This document shows, in pieces, positions 46,655 through 57,476 of a DNA stretch of 64,000 nt. Origin of the DNA: Cristatella mucedo (Eukaryota > Bryozoa > Phylactolaemata > Cristatellidae). A model generated the notes under the pieces. That model worked only from the letters and a program-made list of their open reading frames with translations, did no database searches and was not told the origin of the DNA. The stretch covers positions 6,603,501 through 6,667,500 of the forward strand of contig WPIO01000017.1 in the NCBI GenBank assembly GCA_009760855.2, read 5' to 3'. The stretch's first letter is position 1, and the number at the start of each line of letters is the position of its first letter. Made by a program: the position numbers and the translations under genes.

Positions 46655-47890
46655 ACATGCACACAAGTGTCAATAACAAGCAAAACATGCTTAAGGTGAC
46701 ATGCATGGTATCAACAAGTAAATTTGGTTAGTGGCAGCATGAAAAGTATCAGCACGCATAAGCACATAAATATCAAATCACAATGACCAACCAAATGCTG
46801 TCGAAAACTTGTGCGTTGTTATCTTCTTTTAACGTGTTTCGCGACCGGGATGTCGTGACGTCAGTCAGGAGTGAGCTCCAGGCTTCGGGAGCATACGAAC
46901 TAATGGCACGGTCTCCGTAGGATTTGAGGTTCGCACGAGGTGTATATGTATGATTTGATTGGGAAAGAGGTTGGCATGATGCCTAGCCTAGTGGGGATAG
47001 TTCTGATAGGTAGGCTGAAGTCAGAGGATGAAGTCAGAGAATGAAGAATGACTAAACGTGAGTGACCAAACTTTGAAGTCGATATGCTGCTTGACTAGGA
47101 GACAGCGCATGTCAGCTAGAAGTGGTGTGATGAGGCAACTGCGACGCTCATGACAGGAGAGCCTATCTGCAGAGTTTTTCACTAACTGTAAGTGCCTGAT
47201 TACACATGCCGGTAGACCAGCAAGTAGTGAGTTTTAGAAGTCGATACGGGATGTGGCAAATGCATGGGTCAATATGGATATAGTATCGCAGTCTAAGCAA
47301 ACCCGAATTTACCAATGATGTGTAATGTAATTTATCTCTGTCTGTAACTCCACAAAGTCACAAAGACAATGTGGGTGCTATTCAGGGGAATTTTGAAAAG
47401 CGCACTCACAGTCTAAGCTGCTTTCGGTACGCATCCTGTAGCCAATAGATTTGTAGCTGTACGGAGGCAGACTTGACTGTAGAACTAAATGTGCTCGCAA
47501 TAGTGAAAGGTCACTCTGGAACATAACGCCTTGATTTTGTGCAGATGCAACGGTAAATGTGTAGGCAGAGCCAATTTCGAGAGTTTGACTTTCAAATTTC
47601 TGATTCACGTTTGGTTCGCCAATAGCTATAAGTTGGTTTTATTGTCATTTATGTGGAGAAAGTTTGCTGCCATCCATGTTCGAATATCAGTATTGCATGG
47701 TGCAAGGGAGTTGAGAGAATTCGACGTGCAGGAGGGTTGGGAGAGATCAAAGCAATGATGCACGGAGTGTAATGTGCATGAAATTTAAAGCCTAGATTGT
47801 ATTTGGCGATCACTTGGGCAAGAGGGAGAGTATACACTTTGAAGAAAGGCAAACCAAGCACAGAGCGCGGAGGTACCCCATACTTCAATT
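46655..47890 (-). mobile_element. LINE-A copy interrupted by LINE-B
   Basis: The left piece (46655-47321) runs from the 3' UTR (AAGGTGACATGCATGG, GTGGCAGCATGAAAAGTATC) to the RT segment ending ACCCGAATTTACCAATG. The right piece (47451-47890) resumes with GTAGCTGTACGGAGGCAGAC and reaches the YADD/PQG region (GEPxxVL; plus strand CGGAGGTACCCCATACTTCA). Removing the LINE-B block restores the LINE-A order. Decayed reading frames. Confidence 0.78.
47322..47450 (-). mobile_element. Short LINE-B 3' fragment nested in LINE-A
   Basis: TGTAATGTAATTTATCTCTG, TCTGTAACTCCACAAAGTCA, AAGCGCACTCACAGTCTAAG and TTTCGGTACGCATCCTGTAG. Only ~130 bp of the 3' UTR is present. Confidence 0.75.
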
Positions 47891-49280
47891 TTTCCTCGAA
47901 TTATCTCAAACTATGGTTAGTCTCGTTAAATTTCACTATGAGCTCTTTCACGTTTACTTAATACAAGTCTAAATAAGGGTGTTTGAAGCTTGGCAGTTTT
48001 AATTTACAATCGCAAGCGTGCCATGCTTGAGCGTGCTTGTTATTAACATTAACCAACCTGCGTGAACATTTCTATCCGTGATTGTATTGAGACCATTGTA
48101 GTTCGAGATGTATCGAAGAATTTTAGTTCCAGAGGGTATATGACGCTTATTAAATGCAATATATAGTTTAGCCAATAATTCTTTGATGCTCTATTGCCCT
48201 TGGGGGAAGAGAAAATTGAACATTTTTTCACTCTTGGAAATAATCTCTCGAAAATTGAAGATGGGCTACAAAAAAGATATGTCTCACAAAGTTTCACGCA
48301 CATTCGTGCTTCCTCTGTGTATAGGTGTATAATGTATTTTGGCTCACTCGGACTTTAAAATTCCAGTCATCCTCAAATTTTCAATTAAGGATGGGGGCGT
48401 TTAAAGCGGACTAGGAGGCACTCACAGAATTCTGAAATGTAATTGCTAATTGTGCTGAGAGGAAGCGAAAGACCATTCATGCTTCGACTTCTTTCTTTTT
48501 GGATGTACAGGTAGTATCCAGCATACTAAATGATCAGAACGCCTCGCGGGATCATGTTTTAAAAGTAGGGAATTCCTAAAAATTGCATATTAAAAACTTA
48601 AACATAATTATTTCCTATAGCTCAGTAATGTAACTTATTCGCTATTCATCTGCTTTACTTATGCCTCAAGGATCGCGCCTAAAACTTTGTGAGTTAAAGC
48701 CGTACACCTTACTGGATCATGACTGTTGCTAAAGAACAGTATCTTGCAATGGCAACATGCAAGACTTGTCGAGAACGTACTTCTCTTGCAAGAGATAAAG
48801 ACAATATACCAAGTTATCGAGAGTTTTCAAGCATTGTTAATATTGCTAAATTTTTCATAAAAAGCTGAAGTTTTGCTAATGACTCTATCTTCGGGGTTAT
48901 CTTTGAGAAATTTCTACATTAAAACTAAAATTATCCTTCACCGGAGACTCAGGGTAATTCTTAGTGAGCGTCCAAAAATCAGCCTAATGATTATTTATTT
49001 TAATTATTTGAAAATATGTATACCCGCATATTGATAAATAGTTTATTTGTAAGTTATAACCGGTGTGTAATTTTTACCTTGCTAAAACTTCTCTATTATT
49101 TTTGGAAAACGTATAAAAAGAAATTCGAATGCGGAAGTTTTCCCCGTAAAGGCTTTAGATAGCGCAGTGAAAAGATAAAAGCTTTCTACCTCATGCGAAT
49201 AGACGCTTGCCTTTATTAAAACAATGCGCACTATTTCCATAACATATTATTTTATGGTTTACGCTCTTTTTTGTCCAATT
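47891..49280. other. AT-rich stretch without recognised gene
   Basis: No domain, repeat family or splice signal stands out. Frames are short. Confidence 0.3.
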
Positions 49281-49311
49281 ATCAATATTAATGAAAATAA
49301 TAACATGTTTA

Positions 49312-50110
49312 CAGTCGTCACTCGTTTATAGCGGTTAATCATTTCCAGACCCTACCACAATAAGTGAATTTCTGCGACATGCTCACGACCCTCCAACAAA
49401 ATTAGACCGCACTGGACATGAAATAACAGCCCTTTAGTAACCATTGCACTCGTATTACCCAATACATTAGACAAAGTAAGTGAAAATAAGACAGGGTAGA
49501 GGTTAAAATATAATCTATTATTATTGTTTATTATTGTCCATATTATTGTCCACCTTATATTTACAAAGTTCCTCACAAACACTTGGTTCGGGAGGTCGGG
49601 TTTTAAGAAAAAAATCATTTTTTGAGCTTGACACACTACTTCCGGTTTAAGTACGTCTAACAAAATAAGTTTATTTACAATGTTCCAGTCATCTGTCAGC
49701 CACCACAACTTGGGATTGCATTTGTAACTGGTTTGTCTTTTAACAGGAAAATTTCAAAAAACTGAAAATTGTTGACCATTTTGCACAAATTTCCCCTTAA
49801 TTACACTAGGACAGCCAATCAGTGAACCACACACTCTGATTTGCTTGGTTTCATCACACCCTAAATTTTAGAAATGAAAATTATCCCACACACAAGGAGT
49901 GGTCGAGCGGTTGCACCTTGCGTTAAAGGATTTGCGGGGGTGCTCGAACACATGGCCTACAGTCCATACATACAGTAATTTTAATTGTAAATTTAATAGA
50001 GAGGTTATAGTTGCCTCACTATCTTGATCTAATTTTTACTAAATATATTTGAAAAATCAGAATGAAGTGAAGCCACGATAGTCGAAGCGAAAAGTGGGGA
50101 CGGACGAGTA
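49312..50110. mobile_element. Tigger/pogo-like DNA transposon remnant (799 bp)
   Basis: The left end CAGTCGTCACTCGTTTATAG continues into CGGTTAATCATTTCCAGACC and AATAAGTGAATTTCTGCGAC, a signature of Tigger-type termini. The right end reads GAAGCCACGATAGTCGAAGC ... GGGGACGGACGAGTA. TA dinucleotides flank both ends (49310-49311 and 50111-50112). The outer flanks both resemble the LINE-A tail. No transposase was recognised inside, so it is a non-autonomous or eroded copy. Confidence 0.72.
49893..49968 (+). other. Degenerate tRNA-like segment inside the Tigger element
   Basis: GGAGTGGTCGAGCGGTTGCA matches a pol III A box exactly (TGGTCGAGCGG), and GGGTGCTCGAACAC is B-box-like. The arms do not pair into a credible cloverleaf. 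It is likely a SINE head or tRNA pseudogene. Confidence 0.35.
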
Positions 50111-50565
50111 TACATAGCCCCCTCAGAGAAGTTTGTCTCTTTCTGACCACTCTCCAGATGCTAAAGAGGAAGCATGATCAAATAGTTAGAGTATAACGAT
50201 TAATGTCAGTAACGTAGTTAGAGGTGACATGAACAGGGTCAGCATGCAAATATGATTGGTGGCAGCATGCAGTGTCAGCAATCATAAGTATCCATAGAAC
50301 AAATCACACTGACTCACTAATGCTGTGATAAACAGATGCGCTTTTAGCATCCTATTAAGTATCGTCAATTCGGGGAATGCGTTGAGATCAGTCAGGAGTG
50401 AGTTCATGGCTTTGGGAGCATACGAAGTAAAGACAAGGTCTCCAGAGGATTTGGGTTTTTACGATGTGTAACTAACCAATTTGATTCCGAACAGTGAGTG
50501 ACACGACACCTAGCCTGGTGGGAAAGCAGTTCTGGTAGGTGGGCTGGGGTCGAGAATGCAGACAA

Positions 50566-50920
50566 AAAAAATAACAAAAACAATACAATTGATAAAGCAC
50601 TCTCAGAGAACTCAATCTCTTTCTAGACGTTTTATATTTGCTGCAAAGGAAACACCCAATCGGATGATGAGTGGTAAACAACAAGAATAACATGGTTAGG
50701 GGTGACATGCACAGGATCAGCATGCAAGTGTGGTTAGTGGCAGCATGCAACAGTGTCAGCACGCATAAGCACATAAAAAACGAATCACCGGGACCCACTA
50801 AATGCTGTTCATAAATAGTCGAGTTAGGTAACTAAAAGTGAGTATACAAGCGCCTAGAAAGAGATTGAGTTTCTGAGGGCACTTTCTTAAGTGCATTAGT
50901 ATTATTATTATTACTATTAA
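50566..50920 (-). mobile_element. LINE-A 3' fragment plus opposite tail, inserted in LINE-A
   Basis: 50566-50835 is a minus-strand LINE-A 3' end (GATAAAGCACTCTCAGAGAA, TTTCTAGACGTTTTATATTT, GGACCCACTAAATGCTG). 50845-50920 is a plus-strand LINE-A tail (CAAGCGCCTAGAAAGAGATT, GAGGGCACTTTCTTAAGTGC, (ATT)n). The host LINE-A resumes at 50921 with CCTTGAAGTGCTTCTTGACT. Confidence 0.68.
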
Positions 50921-52216
50921 ACCTTGAAGTGCTTCTTGACTGGGAGCCAGTGCAGGTCAGCGAAAAGTAGTGTGCTGTGGCAAGTGAGACGCTCACGACA
51001 CGACGGACATGCCAAGCTGCAGAGGTTGCACCAACTGTAAGCGCCTGACTACATATGCCGATAAACCAGCAAGCACTTAGTTGCAGAAGTCTAGACGGAA
51101 TATGAAAAATGCACGAGCCATATTGGACGTAGTATTCCTGTCTAAGAAAGCCAGAATTTGAGAAATTTTATGTACCTGAAAGATGGCTGACTAGACTGTG
51201 GAGCTGATTCGGTCGCCTAGTGAAGCGTCACTTTGGAACGGGACGCACAGAGTTCAGGCAATCGCGATAAGAGATATTCTGGCAGAGCCGATTGCGAGTA
51301 TTAAGCTTTCTACTTTCTTAGATGCAATATGATTTTATTTCATTACTAATTTGGCTTTATCTCCTTTCAATTTGAGAAGTCTGCTGCCATCTATGTGCGG
51401 ATTTCAGCTATACACGCAACAAGGGAGTTGAGAGAATTTGACGTTCGGGATTTGAAGGCGTGGATGGCTGGGATGGATCAAAGCAAAGGTTAAACTGAGT
51501 GTTATCTGCATAGACACGAAAGCCTGGATTTTGCTTGATGATCTCATCGTCAAGCGGTAGATTATAAATTATAAAAACAATACGTTCAAGCACAAAGCCA
51601 TGAGGTACTACCAACTTAAATGCTTCAACGGATGACCTTTTTCCGTTTTTCCTCAATATTCTAGAGTGTCCAACAAAAATAGGAACTGAACTCTTGCAGT
51701 GCAGTGCCAGTAATGGCCGGGCGAGATGCGAGGCGCTCAAGAAGTACTTTGAGAACCATAGTTTCAAGCACTCCCGACAGATCAAGCAAATCAAGCAGAG
51801 AAATTTTACCTAATCATGCATCCCTCAGAAAATCATTGCACACCCGACGCACTGCTGACTCTGTGGAGTGTTTAGCTCTAGACTGTACTAGAATTTACTT
51901 TTTAGGTTTGAAACTTAATGCAATACTCCAGCCGGTCTGCCACAACTCGCTTCAGTGTCTTCTATATGAATGGTAGAAGGGAAACTGTACTGAAGTTCTC
52001 TTGGTCGAGTGCTGCTTTCTTAATTAGTAGCCCCAATTACAGCCTTTTTTAAAAGGTGCAGGGACGTGACCCGAGGCTAAGGAAATATTTATTACGTCAT
52101 TTATGCATGGCATCACAAATCTAGGCATCGTAGAGTATGAAAGTGGGAATGTTGTGTAGAGGGCTAGAAGTTTTCTTTTACTGGTACATTAATTTCAGGA
52201 TGATGCCACTCATTGT

Positions 52217-52677
52217 TTCGTACCTAGCTGAACTGCTGCATCAGTTTCAGCCTGTTCGCGCCCTGAGGTCCTGTGTGGACAATAAATTAGCTGTCCCATT
52301 CCTCTGCTTAAAGACAGTTGGCGACAGAAGCTTTAGCTCTGCAGGTCCTAGACTGTGGAACTCGCTTCCACAATTCTTACGCAACGACAACTACTCTCCA
52401 ACTGCCGACTATGGCGCATCTTTTTCAGCGGTCCTGAACTGCTACTTCTATGCTACTCACTACCTCAACTGTTCTCCTGACTCTGCTGTGCTTCCCACTT
52501 TCTCTTTTTTGCGTGAGACGAAGTCTGTTGGCTACCGAATGCGTACCGAAAGCCGCTTAGGCTGTGAGTGGGCTATACAAAACTCTCCTGCGTAACACCC
52601 ACACGGTCTTTATGACTTTGTGGAGTTACAGACGGAGATACATTACATTACATTACTTTACATTACATTACATTACA
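52217..52677 (+). mobile_element. LINE-B 3' end with TTACA-type tail
   Basis: An open segment encodes YLAELLHQFQPVRALRSCVD, SFSSAGPRLWNSLPQFLRND and SVGYRMRTESRLGCEWAIQN. The 3' UTR then leads to repeated TTACA units interrupted once by CTTTACAT. The open frame and pure tail make this one of the least decayed copies. Confidence 0.87.
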
Positions 52678-52950
52678 TACATTGTCACCTCGAATGCAAA
52701 CATTAAGGCGCTGCACGGAATTTGGGTAAATGAGTGATGTGGGTATGCCGTTAATGGGGGACCTGAGTCCAAAAGCAGTGCTGCTACCTTAGGGATGTAC
52801 TCATTGATCTTGTCTCTCTTGCTGACAAAGAAGCTAGAGAAGCGATGAGCTAGATCATTACAATGATCACTTGGTAAGGAGCTAAACTGGCAGCTGTTAA
52901 GGAAATGAGAGATCATAGGCAACATAATTTTTGGAATGTGCATCTGCGAT
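52678..52950 (-). mobile_element. LINE endonuclease-RT linker fragment
   Basis: The minus frame encodes SLPSDHCNDLAHRFSSFFVS and KRDKINEYIPKVA. This is the LA..F..FF..KI..I segment found between endonuclease and RT of L2/CR1 LINEs. No other part of the element is attached. Confidence 0.68.
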
Positions 52951-53751
52951 TCAACATGTTATAATTAAGCTTAAAATTGGCTTGTGCTAGGATCTATTGG
53001 TACGATCAACACTAGTCTTCGTTTGCCTGTCGATGGACCGTCAGGCCCTGGCTTTGTGTATGATTTCTTAAGCTTGACAGCTAAGTTGAAGTGATTGACA
53101 CGCTTAACAGGTATCAAGCGGGCGGCTACAGCAAATGCTGTGGATACCAAGCAAGAGGGGCATCCGGCCACCGCGCCGGCTTTGTATCGTCACGGTAAAT
53201 GCCCAATTAGCGTCACTGGCAAAAGCAACCACAACACAGAGTGCATTTGAATGACAATAGTAATCTTCGGTAACTAGAGCCCAATTCGCGTGCGCTGAAC
53301 ATTTGCGATGGTCCTATAACAAGAGGTCTGGCAGCGTCCGAAGCATGAACGCTATTCTATTAAGGGTTCGTACTACGAATTTTGTTTTATCTTGCACGTT
53401 TACGCGAAAATATATAGGGCATGCATAGATACAGGTATAAACCTGTAAGCCTATACAGCGCAGATACTTATACGTGTAACCCAACTCGAAACGCTTGTTC
53501 CAGATCTAAAAATGAAGGAATTAGTCAAGCATAGCCCGACATCCAAATGCGGACGCCGGGACCATTTAACCATGACTGCCGCAGAGAAGATAGAACAGCT
53601 CTTAAATAGGACACAAAGCATTTTAAAACTGCAAAATAGAACATGGTTTCTCAGTAGTTTTGAAATGTAAACGTTCCGTTTCTAAGGTCTCATATTCCAT
53701 CAATTTCTTGCAATTTGCTGCGTAAGAGTTCTCTTAACTTTCTGTTTCTCT

Positions 53752-53799
<48 letters not shown>

Positions 53800-54067
53800 C
53801 TATACGTGCATATATTTTATTTACCTTGTATATATACAGGTTTATTACATAGAGGAAATATATATGCACATAATAAGGTTTAATATAGCGGAAATTAGTT
53901 TGGCTTGCTAACATATGCATAGTTAGCAAGCGAAATAAATTTCCGGATTCTCTAATCCGGAAAGGCGGCGAAAAAGAGTTGAATTAAGAAGAATGAAGTT
54001 CAAAATCTAGCAAAACTACTATAATGTAATCTGTATACACATTCTGGCTCTAGGAAATCAGACAGTA
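52951..54067. other. Stretch without recognised gene; TA microsatellite and hairpins
   Basis: A (TA)n run of about 42 bp lies at 53755-53797. Two perfect hairpins lie at 53903-53931 and 53940-53963. No gene recognised. Confidence 0.4.
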
Positions 54068-54240
54068 ATAAAAATAATAATAATAAGACACTTGATATAG
54101 CGTCCTCAGAGAAATCAATCTCTTTCTAGGCATACGCACATATGCTGCAAAGGAAGCACGATCGAACGGTTAGTGGTAGCATGCTCGTAAAGCAACAAGA
54201 ATAACATGGTTAGGTGTGACATGCGCAGTGTCGGCATGCA
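54068..54240 (-). mobile_element. LINE-A 3' tail fragment
   Basis: (TAA)n, CTTGATATAGCGTCCTCAGA, CTTTCTAGGCATACGCACAT, ATGCTGCAAAGGAAGCACGA and ACATGGTTAGGTGTGACATG. Confidence 0.75.
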
Positions 54241-55467
54241 GTTCGGGCTTCTATTTACTGCCAAACATGAGAGTGCAGACAGACAGGCGGCCCTGGTTGC
54301 GCGTGTTTATGCCACAGCTGACCTCGATGCCTAGTCGAAGATGGCGGTTGCAAAGCGATGCTTGATGAGCAAACTGTCTCACTAAGAAGCCTCGGTTGTG
54401 GGTGACGACGTGAGAGTGGGAAGTTTCATTTCTTCAGTTTACTTAGTTGAATGACATGCTAATGATTTCTTCTTGTTTTACGGTTCATTGAGTTTTTTTA
54501 CGCGCAGAACTGCTTCAGGAACATGAAATGACCCACAAAACGAAAATACTTCACATATTTTTTTAAGGCTTCCATAACTTTGGAAGTCTTGAAAAGTTGT
54601 TGGAGGGGTATCTCATTTTCAGCATCATTGAAACTGCTGCTTCACGGTAATCTTTCAATGCTTAAAAAATCTGAATATGCTGCCGCACTTGTTTATAGCC
54701 TCAAAAGTTCAACGGTTTCTCTTCCCCTGCGGCTGTTTTGTCGCAACTTTCCGAACAGCGCTCCGCAGCGCCGACCGTCGAAGCGAAGCGACTGCGTGTA
54801 GAAGCTGCTCACGCCTCCGCAAGTCGTAGCAGCAACGAGTTGTACAGACAAGCTGTCATAAAAGGAAAAAAAATGTCACAAGCATCATGGCCGCCGTCAA
54901 GTTTGATCTCTCGCCAGTAGCAGGCACTGAGTAAAGTACAGGTGAGCGGGCTAAGCACGTCGGAAATAAACTAGCTACCAAGGGCAACGGGAAAGCTGGC
55001 CGATGATCCTTTTATGTGTCTGTAGGAATCCTAGTTCCTGCGCATCTCGGGGCTTTGTGCAGCGTTCCGCTTCTGACGAACGGGTTCCAGGGCGCCTTTT
55101 TTCTTCAGGCTGTATTGCGTAAATTTTCGAAACAACTGCTTGGTGAGGAAGCCAGCGCCCATTAAAAGCAAAAGCGATACCTTGAAAACCCCCGATGATG
55201 AATGGCTATATTCTCACTCACACGGAGGCTCTGCTGACCTTACTTTGCAGTGGCATGAAAGGATTATTTTTCGATTGCTCTCATCACGAAAAGCAGCACC
55301 GCGGGCGTCACGTGACCTTTGCCAGAACCGCTCGGTCGCGTGATACGTCGTCTGGCACAGCCTCTTAGAGCGAACGTAATACATCCAAGCGAAATATCGT
55401 TCGTGCAGCGGCTACCTAGACCCCTGCGAACATTAAACTAGTCTAGTAATCTGTGGTATTCAGAATT
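54241..55467. other. Stretch without recognised gene
   Basis: Frames up to 73 codons and no domain or repeat recognised. Confidence 0.25.
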
Positions 55468-55606
55468 GGTGAGTCTTGGTCCAGCGGTTAAGGTGCTCGC
55501 CGTGACCAAAGTCTGGCTGAGGTCGTGGGCTCGAGCCCCGAGGCATGTGTGAAGCACCTGATTAGTGATAAAGCTCTCTTGGGGCGCTACACAAATGAAT
55601 TATATT
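55468..55606 (+). mobile_element. SINE-A copy (first of a tandem pair)
   Basis: TTGGTCCAGCGGTTAAGG (A box), GAGGTCGTGGGCTCGAGCCC (B box), then GTGAAGCACCTGATTAGTGA, AAGCTCTCTTGGGGCGCTAC and ACAAATGAATTATAT. Confidence 0.82.
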
Positions 55607-55608
55607 TT

Positions 55609-55755
55609 TCCGAGCTGGTTTGGTCCAGTGGTTAAGGTGCTCGCCCCCGACCAAGGTCTGGCTGAGGTCGTGGGCTCGAGCCCGGAGGCATATGTGAAGC
55701 GCCTGAGTAGAGATTAAGTTCTCGTGGGGCGCTATACAAATGAATTTTATTTATT
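55609..55755 (+). mobile_element. SINE-A copy (second of a tandem pair)
   Basis: CCGAGCTGGTTTGGTCCAGT, GGTTAAGGTGCTCGCC, GGTCGTGGGCTCGAGCCC, GTGAAGCGCCTGAGTAGAGA, TTAAGTTCTCGTGGGGCGCT and ATACAAATGAATTTTATTTA. Best-preserved SINE-A; the T-arm pairs well. Confidence 0.85.
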
Positions 55756-56094
55756 TATTTATCTATATAGAACTTGCTTCGCAGCTCCGTAATAGTGTAC
55801 ATCTCCCACGTCTGCAAGCCGAACGCGTTATTCTACTTCCGCTGACCATTTCAGCAACTGAGAGCAGCTTTCGCTAATTAATATGAAAAAGATGGTAGGA
55901 ATAATGCCACTGATTCCTATAGCTGTGGCTACCAGTACCGAAGGACGGCAGGGTGCACACCTTTTTTTCTGTCTGGCGCTGCGATACCGTGTATCTGCAC
56001 CGCCGCATATACATGCCTATTAAGCACTAAATGAATCCAGCTGACGACTCGGCTTTGTATCTGCAATGCGGATCCGCTGTTCCAACACGCGTGC

Positions 56095-56157
56095 GAGAAA
56101 CTACGCTCTCGGAGCCTTGCTCGGGCCTTGCTCGGCGCTCCGAGAGCGTAGTTTCTC
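56095..56157. repeat. Perfect 21-bp inverted repeat upstream of the receptor exon
   Basis: Arms at 56095-56115 and 56137-56157 are exact reverse complements (the left arm starts GAGAAACTACG and ends CTCGGAGC). They are separated by a 21-bp spacer that holds a doubled CCTTGCTCGG. A stable hairpin or cruciform is predicted. It lies about 240 bp before the 7TM coding sequence. Confidence 0.9.
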
Positions 56158-56398
56158 ACATGCGGCCGTCCAGCCGCCAGTCTCCGTTTCCGTTCGCTCG
56201 CACCATGCCAAAATGGTGAGCGCCATTTTTCTGCTTTACTGTCCGCTCTGCTGCAGCCATTTTCTTTCAGGACGCTGGTCAGCGCGCGCTCTTCTCGTCT
56301 GCCGCTGCAGGAAGCTCGTCGAGCAGCGACCGGGCGATTCGCCGCTCTGCTGTGCAGCTTTCTCTGCTGCTGCTGGGGCCTGCCGGGCGGCGTCCTAG

Positions 56399-57418
56399 GG
56401 ACGGCGGCGGCCTGCGGCGACGGCGCGATCGGCGGCGGCGCCGCCGCCTTCGTCGTGCTGGACAGCTACGTCGAGACGCCGGAGGCGCCGTTCGCCGCCG
56501 CGCTCGTGCTCGTCGTGCTCGCCTGCTTCGGCATCCTGCTCGTCGTCGCCGTCGAGCTGTGCGTCATGTACAGCCTGTCGCGCTCCGCCGCCGCGGCCTC
56601 CGCCGCGGCGGAGCCGTCGGCGCCGCCGCCGCGGCGACCGCGTCGGCGCTCGCACTGGCTCGGGCAGCTGCTGCTCGCCGCGCTGGCGCTCAGCTACCTG
56701 ACGCTGTTCGCTTTCGCCGTTCGACCGTCGGCGGCGTCGTGCGCCGTGCAGCGCTTCGCGGTCGGCGCGTGCTACGCGCTCGTCTTCGCCGCGCTCCTCG
56801 TCAAGGCGTTGCTGCTGCTCGCCCGGCACCGCTCCGAGACGGCGGGCGCCGCGGGCGGCCTGCTGACGCTCGCTCAGCAGGTGCTCGTCGTCCTGCTGCT
56901 CTGGCTCATCCAGCTCGTCGCCGACGCTGAGTGGCTCGCGCTGTCCGCCGCCGCCGGCGGCGGCGGCTCGTCGCTCCAGCCCGCACGGCTCGCGGCGCTC
57001 AACGCCAGCGCCGCCGCGGCCGGCGGCCCGGGCCGCGGGAGCGGCGGAGCAGGCGGCGTCGGCGCCGCCGGTGCCGCGGTGGTGTCGCGGACCTATTGCC
57101 GCTGCGCGGGCTGGTACTTTTCGAGCGCCTTCTACGACCAGCTCGGCTCGCTCGCCTACGTCGCCCTGCAGCTGGCCGCGCTGCTCGCGCTCTCTGCGAG
57201 AGCCTACAGAGTTCGCGGCAACCACGGCGAGGGCAAGTGGATCGCCGTGGCCGCCGTCGCATGCGCCGCAGTCTGGCTGACTTGGATCGCCGTCGGCTGC
57301 GCACTCGTCAGGGACAAGGACGAGGCCGTCCCGTTCGGCCTGTGGGCCACCGCCACGGTCGTGCTGACGATCGTCTACGTGCCCAAGCTGCACTGGCTGG
57401 CTCGAGCAGAGCGCAAAG
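56399..57418 (+). CDS. Class C G-protein-coupled receptor, 7TM exon (GPRC5/boss-like)
   Basis: A single open frame encodes a complete seven-helix bundle. Numbering from codon 56455, TM1 is 13-41, TM2 68-89, TM3 about 97-122, TM4 136-156, TM5 230-250, TM6 261-284 and TM7 295-315. Class C hallmarks are Cys96 at the top of TM3, CAVQRFAVG...LLVK in TM3, Cys215/Cys217 in the second extracellular loop for the conserved disulfide, the NHGEGKWIA..VWLTWI pattern of TM6, and VPK at the end of TM7. No large ligand-binding domain is attached. The second extracellular loop has an unusual Gly/Ala-rich insert (164-210) with one glycosylation sequon (Asn183). The exon ends at an AAAG|GTGAGC donor (phase 1). 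The start is uncertain: acceptor-like sites exist at 56270, 56310 and 56398, and no in-frame ATG is present, so upstream exons are expected. The 7TM class is firm; the GPRC5/boss subfamily is inference. Confidence 0.78.
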
Positions 57419-57476
57419 GTGAGCGGGCGTCGCGCGGCGCTCGCGAGCTCGCGGCCGCCACTTCCGAGTAATGTTA

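Larger units (their letters stand above)
49281..52190 (-). mobile_element. LINE-A copy interrupted by a Tigger-like element and further LINE-A fragments
   Basis: Fragments of one minus-strand LINE-A lie at 49281-49311 (A/T tail), 50111-50565 (3' UTR and C-terminus) and 50921-52190 (RT). The RT part includes CTGAGTGTTATCTGCATAGA (YADD region, VYADNTQFNL) and GAGGTAC (PQG). Further 5', near 51840, it encodes STESAVRRVCNDFLRDA and ISLLDLLDLSGV. The inserts are described separately. Confidence 0.72.
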
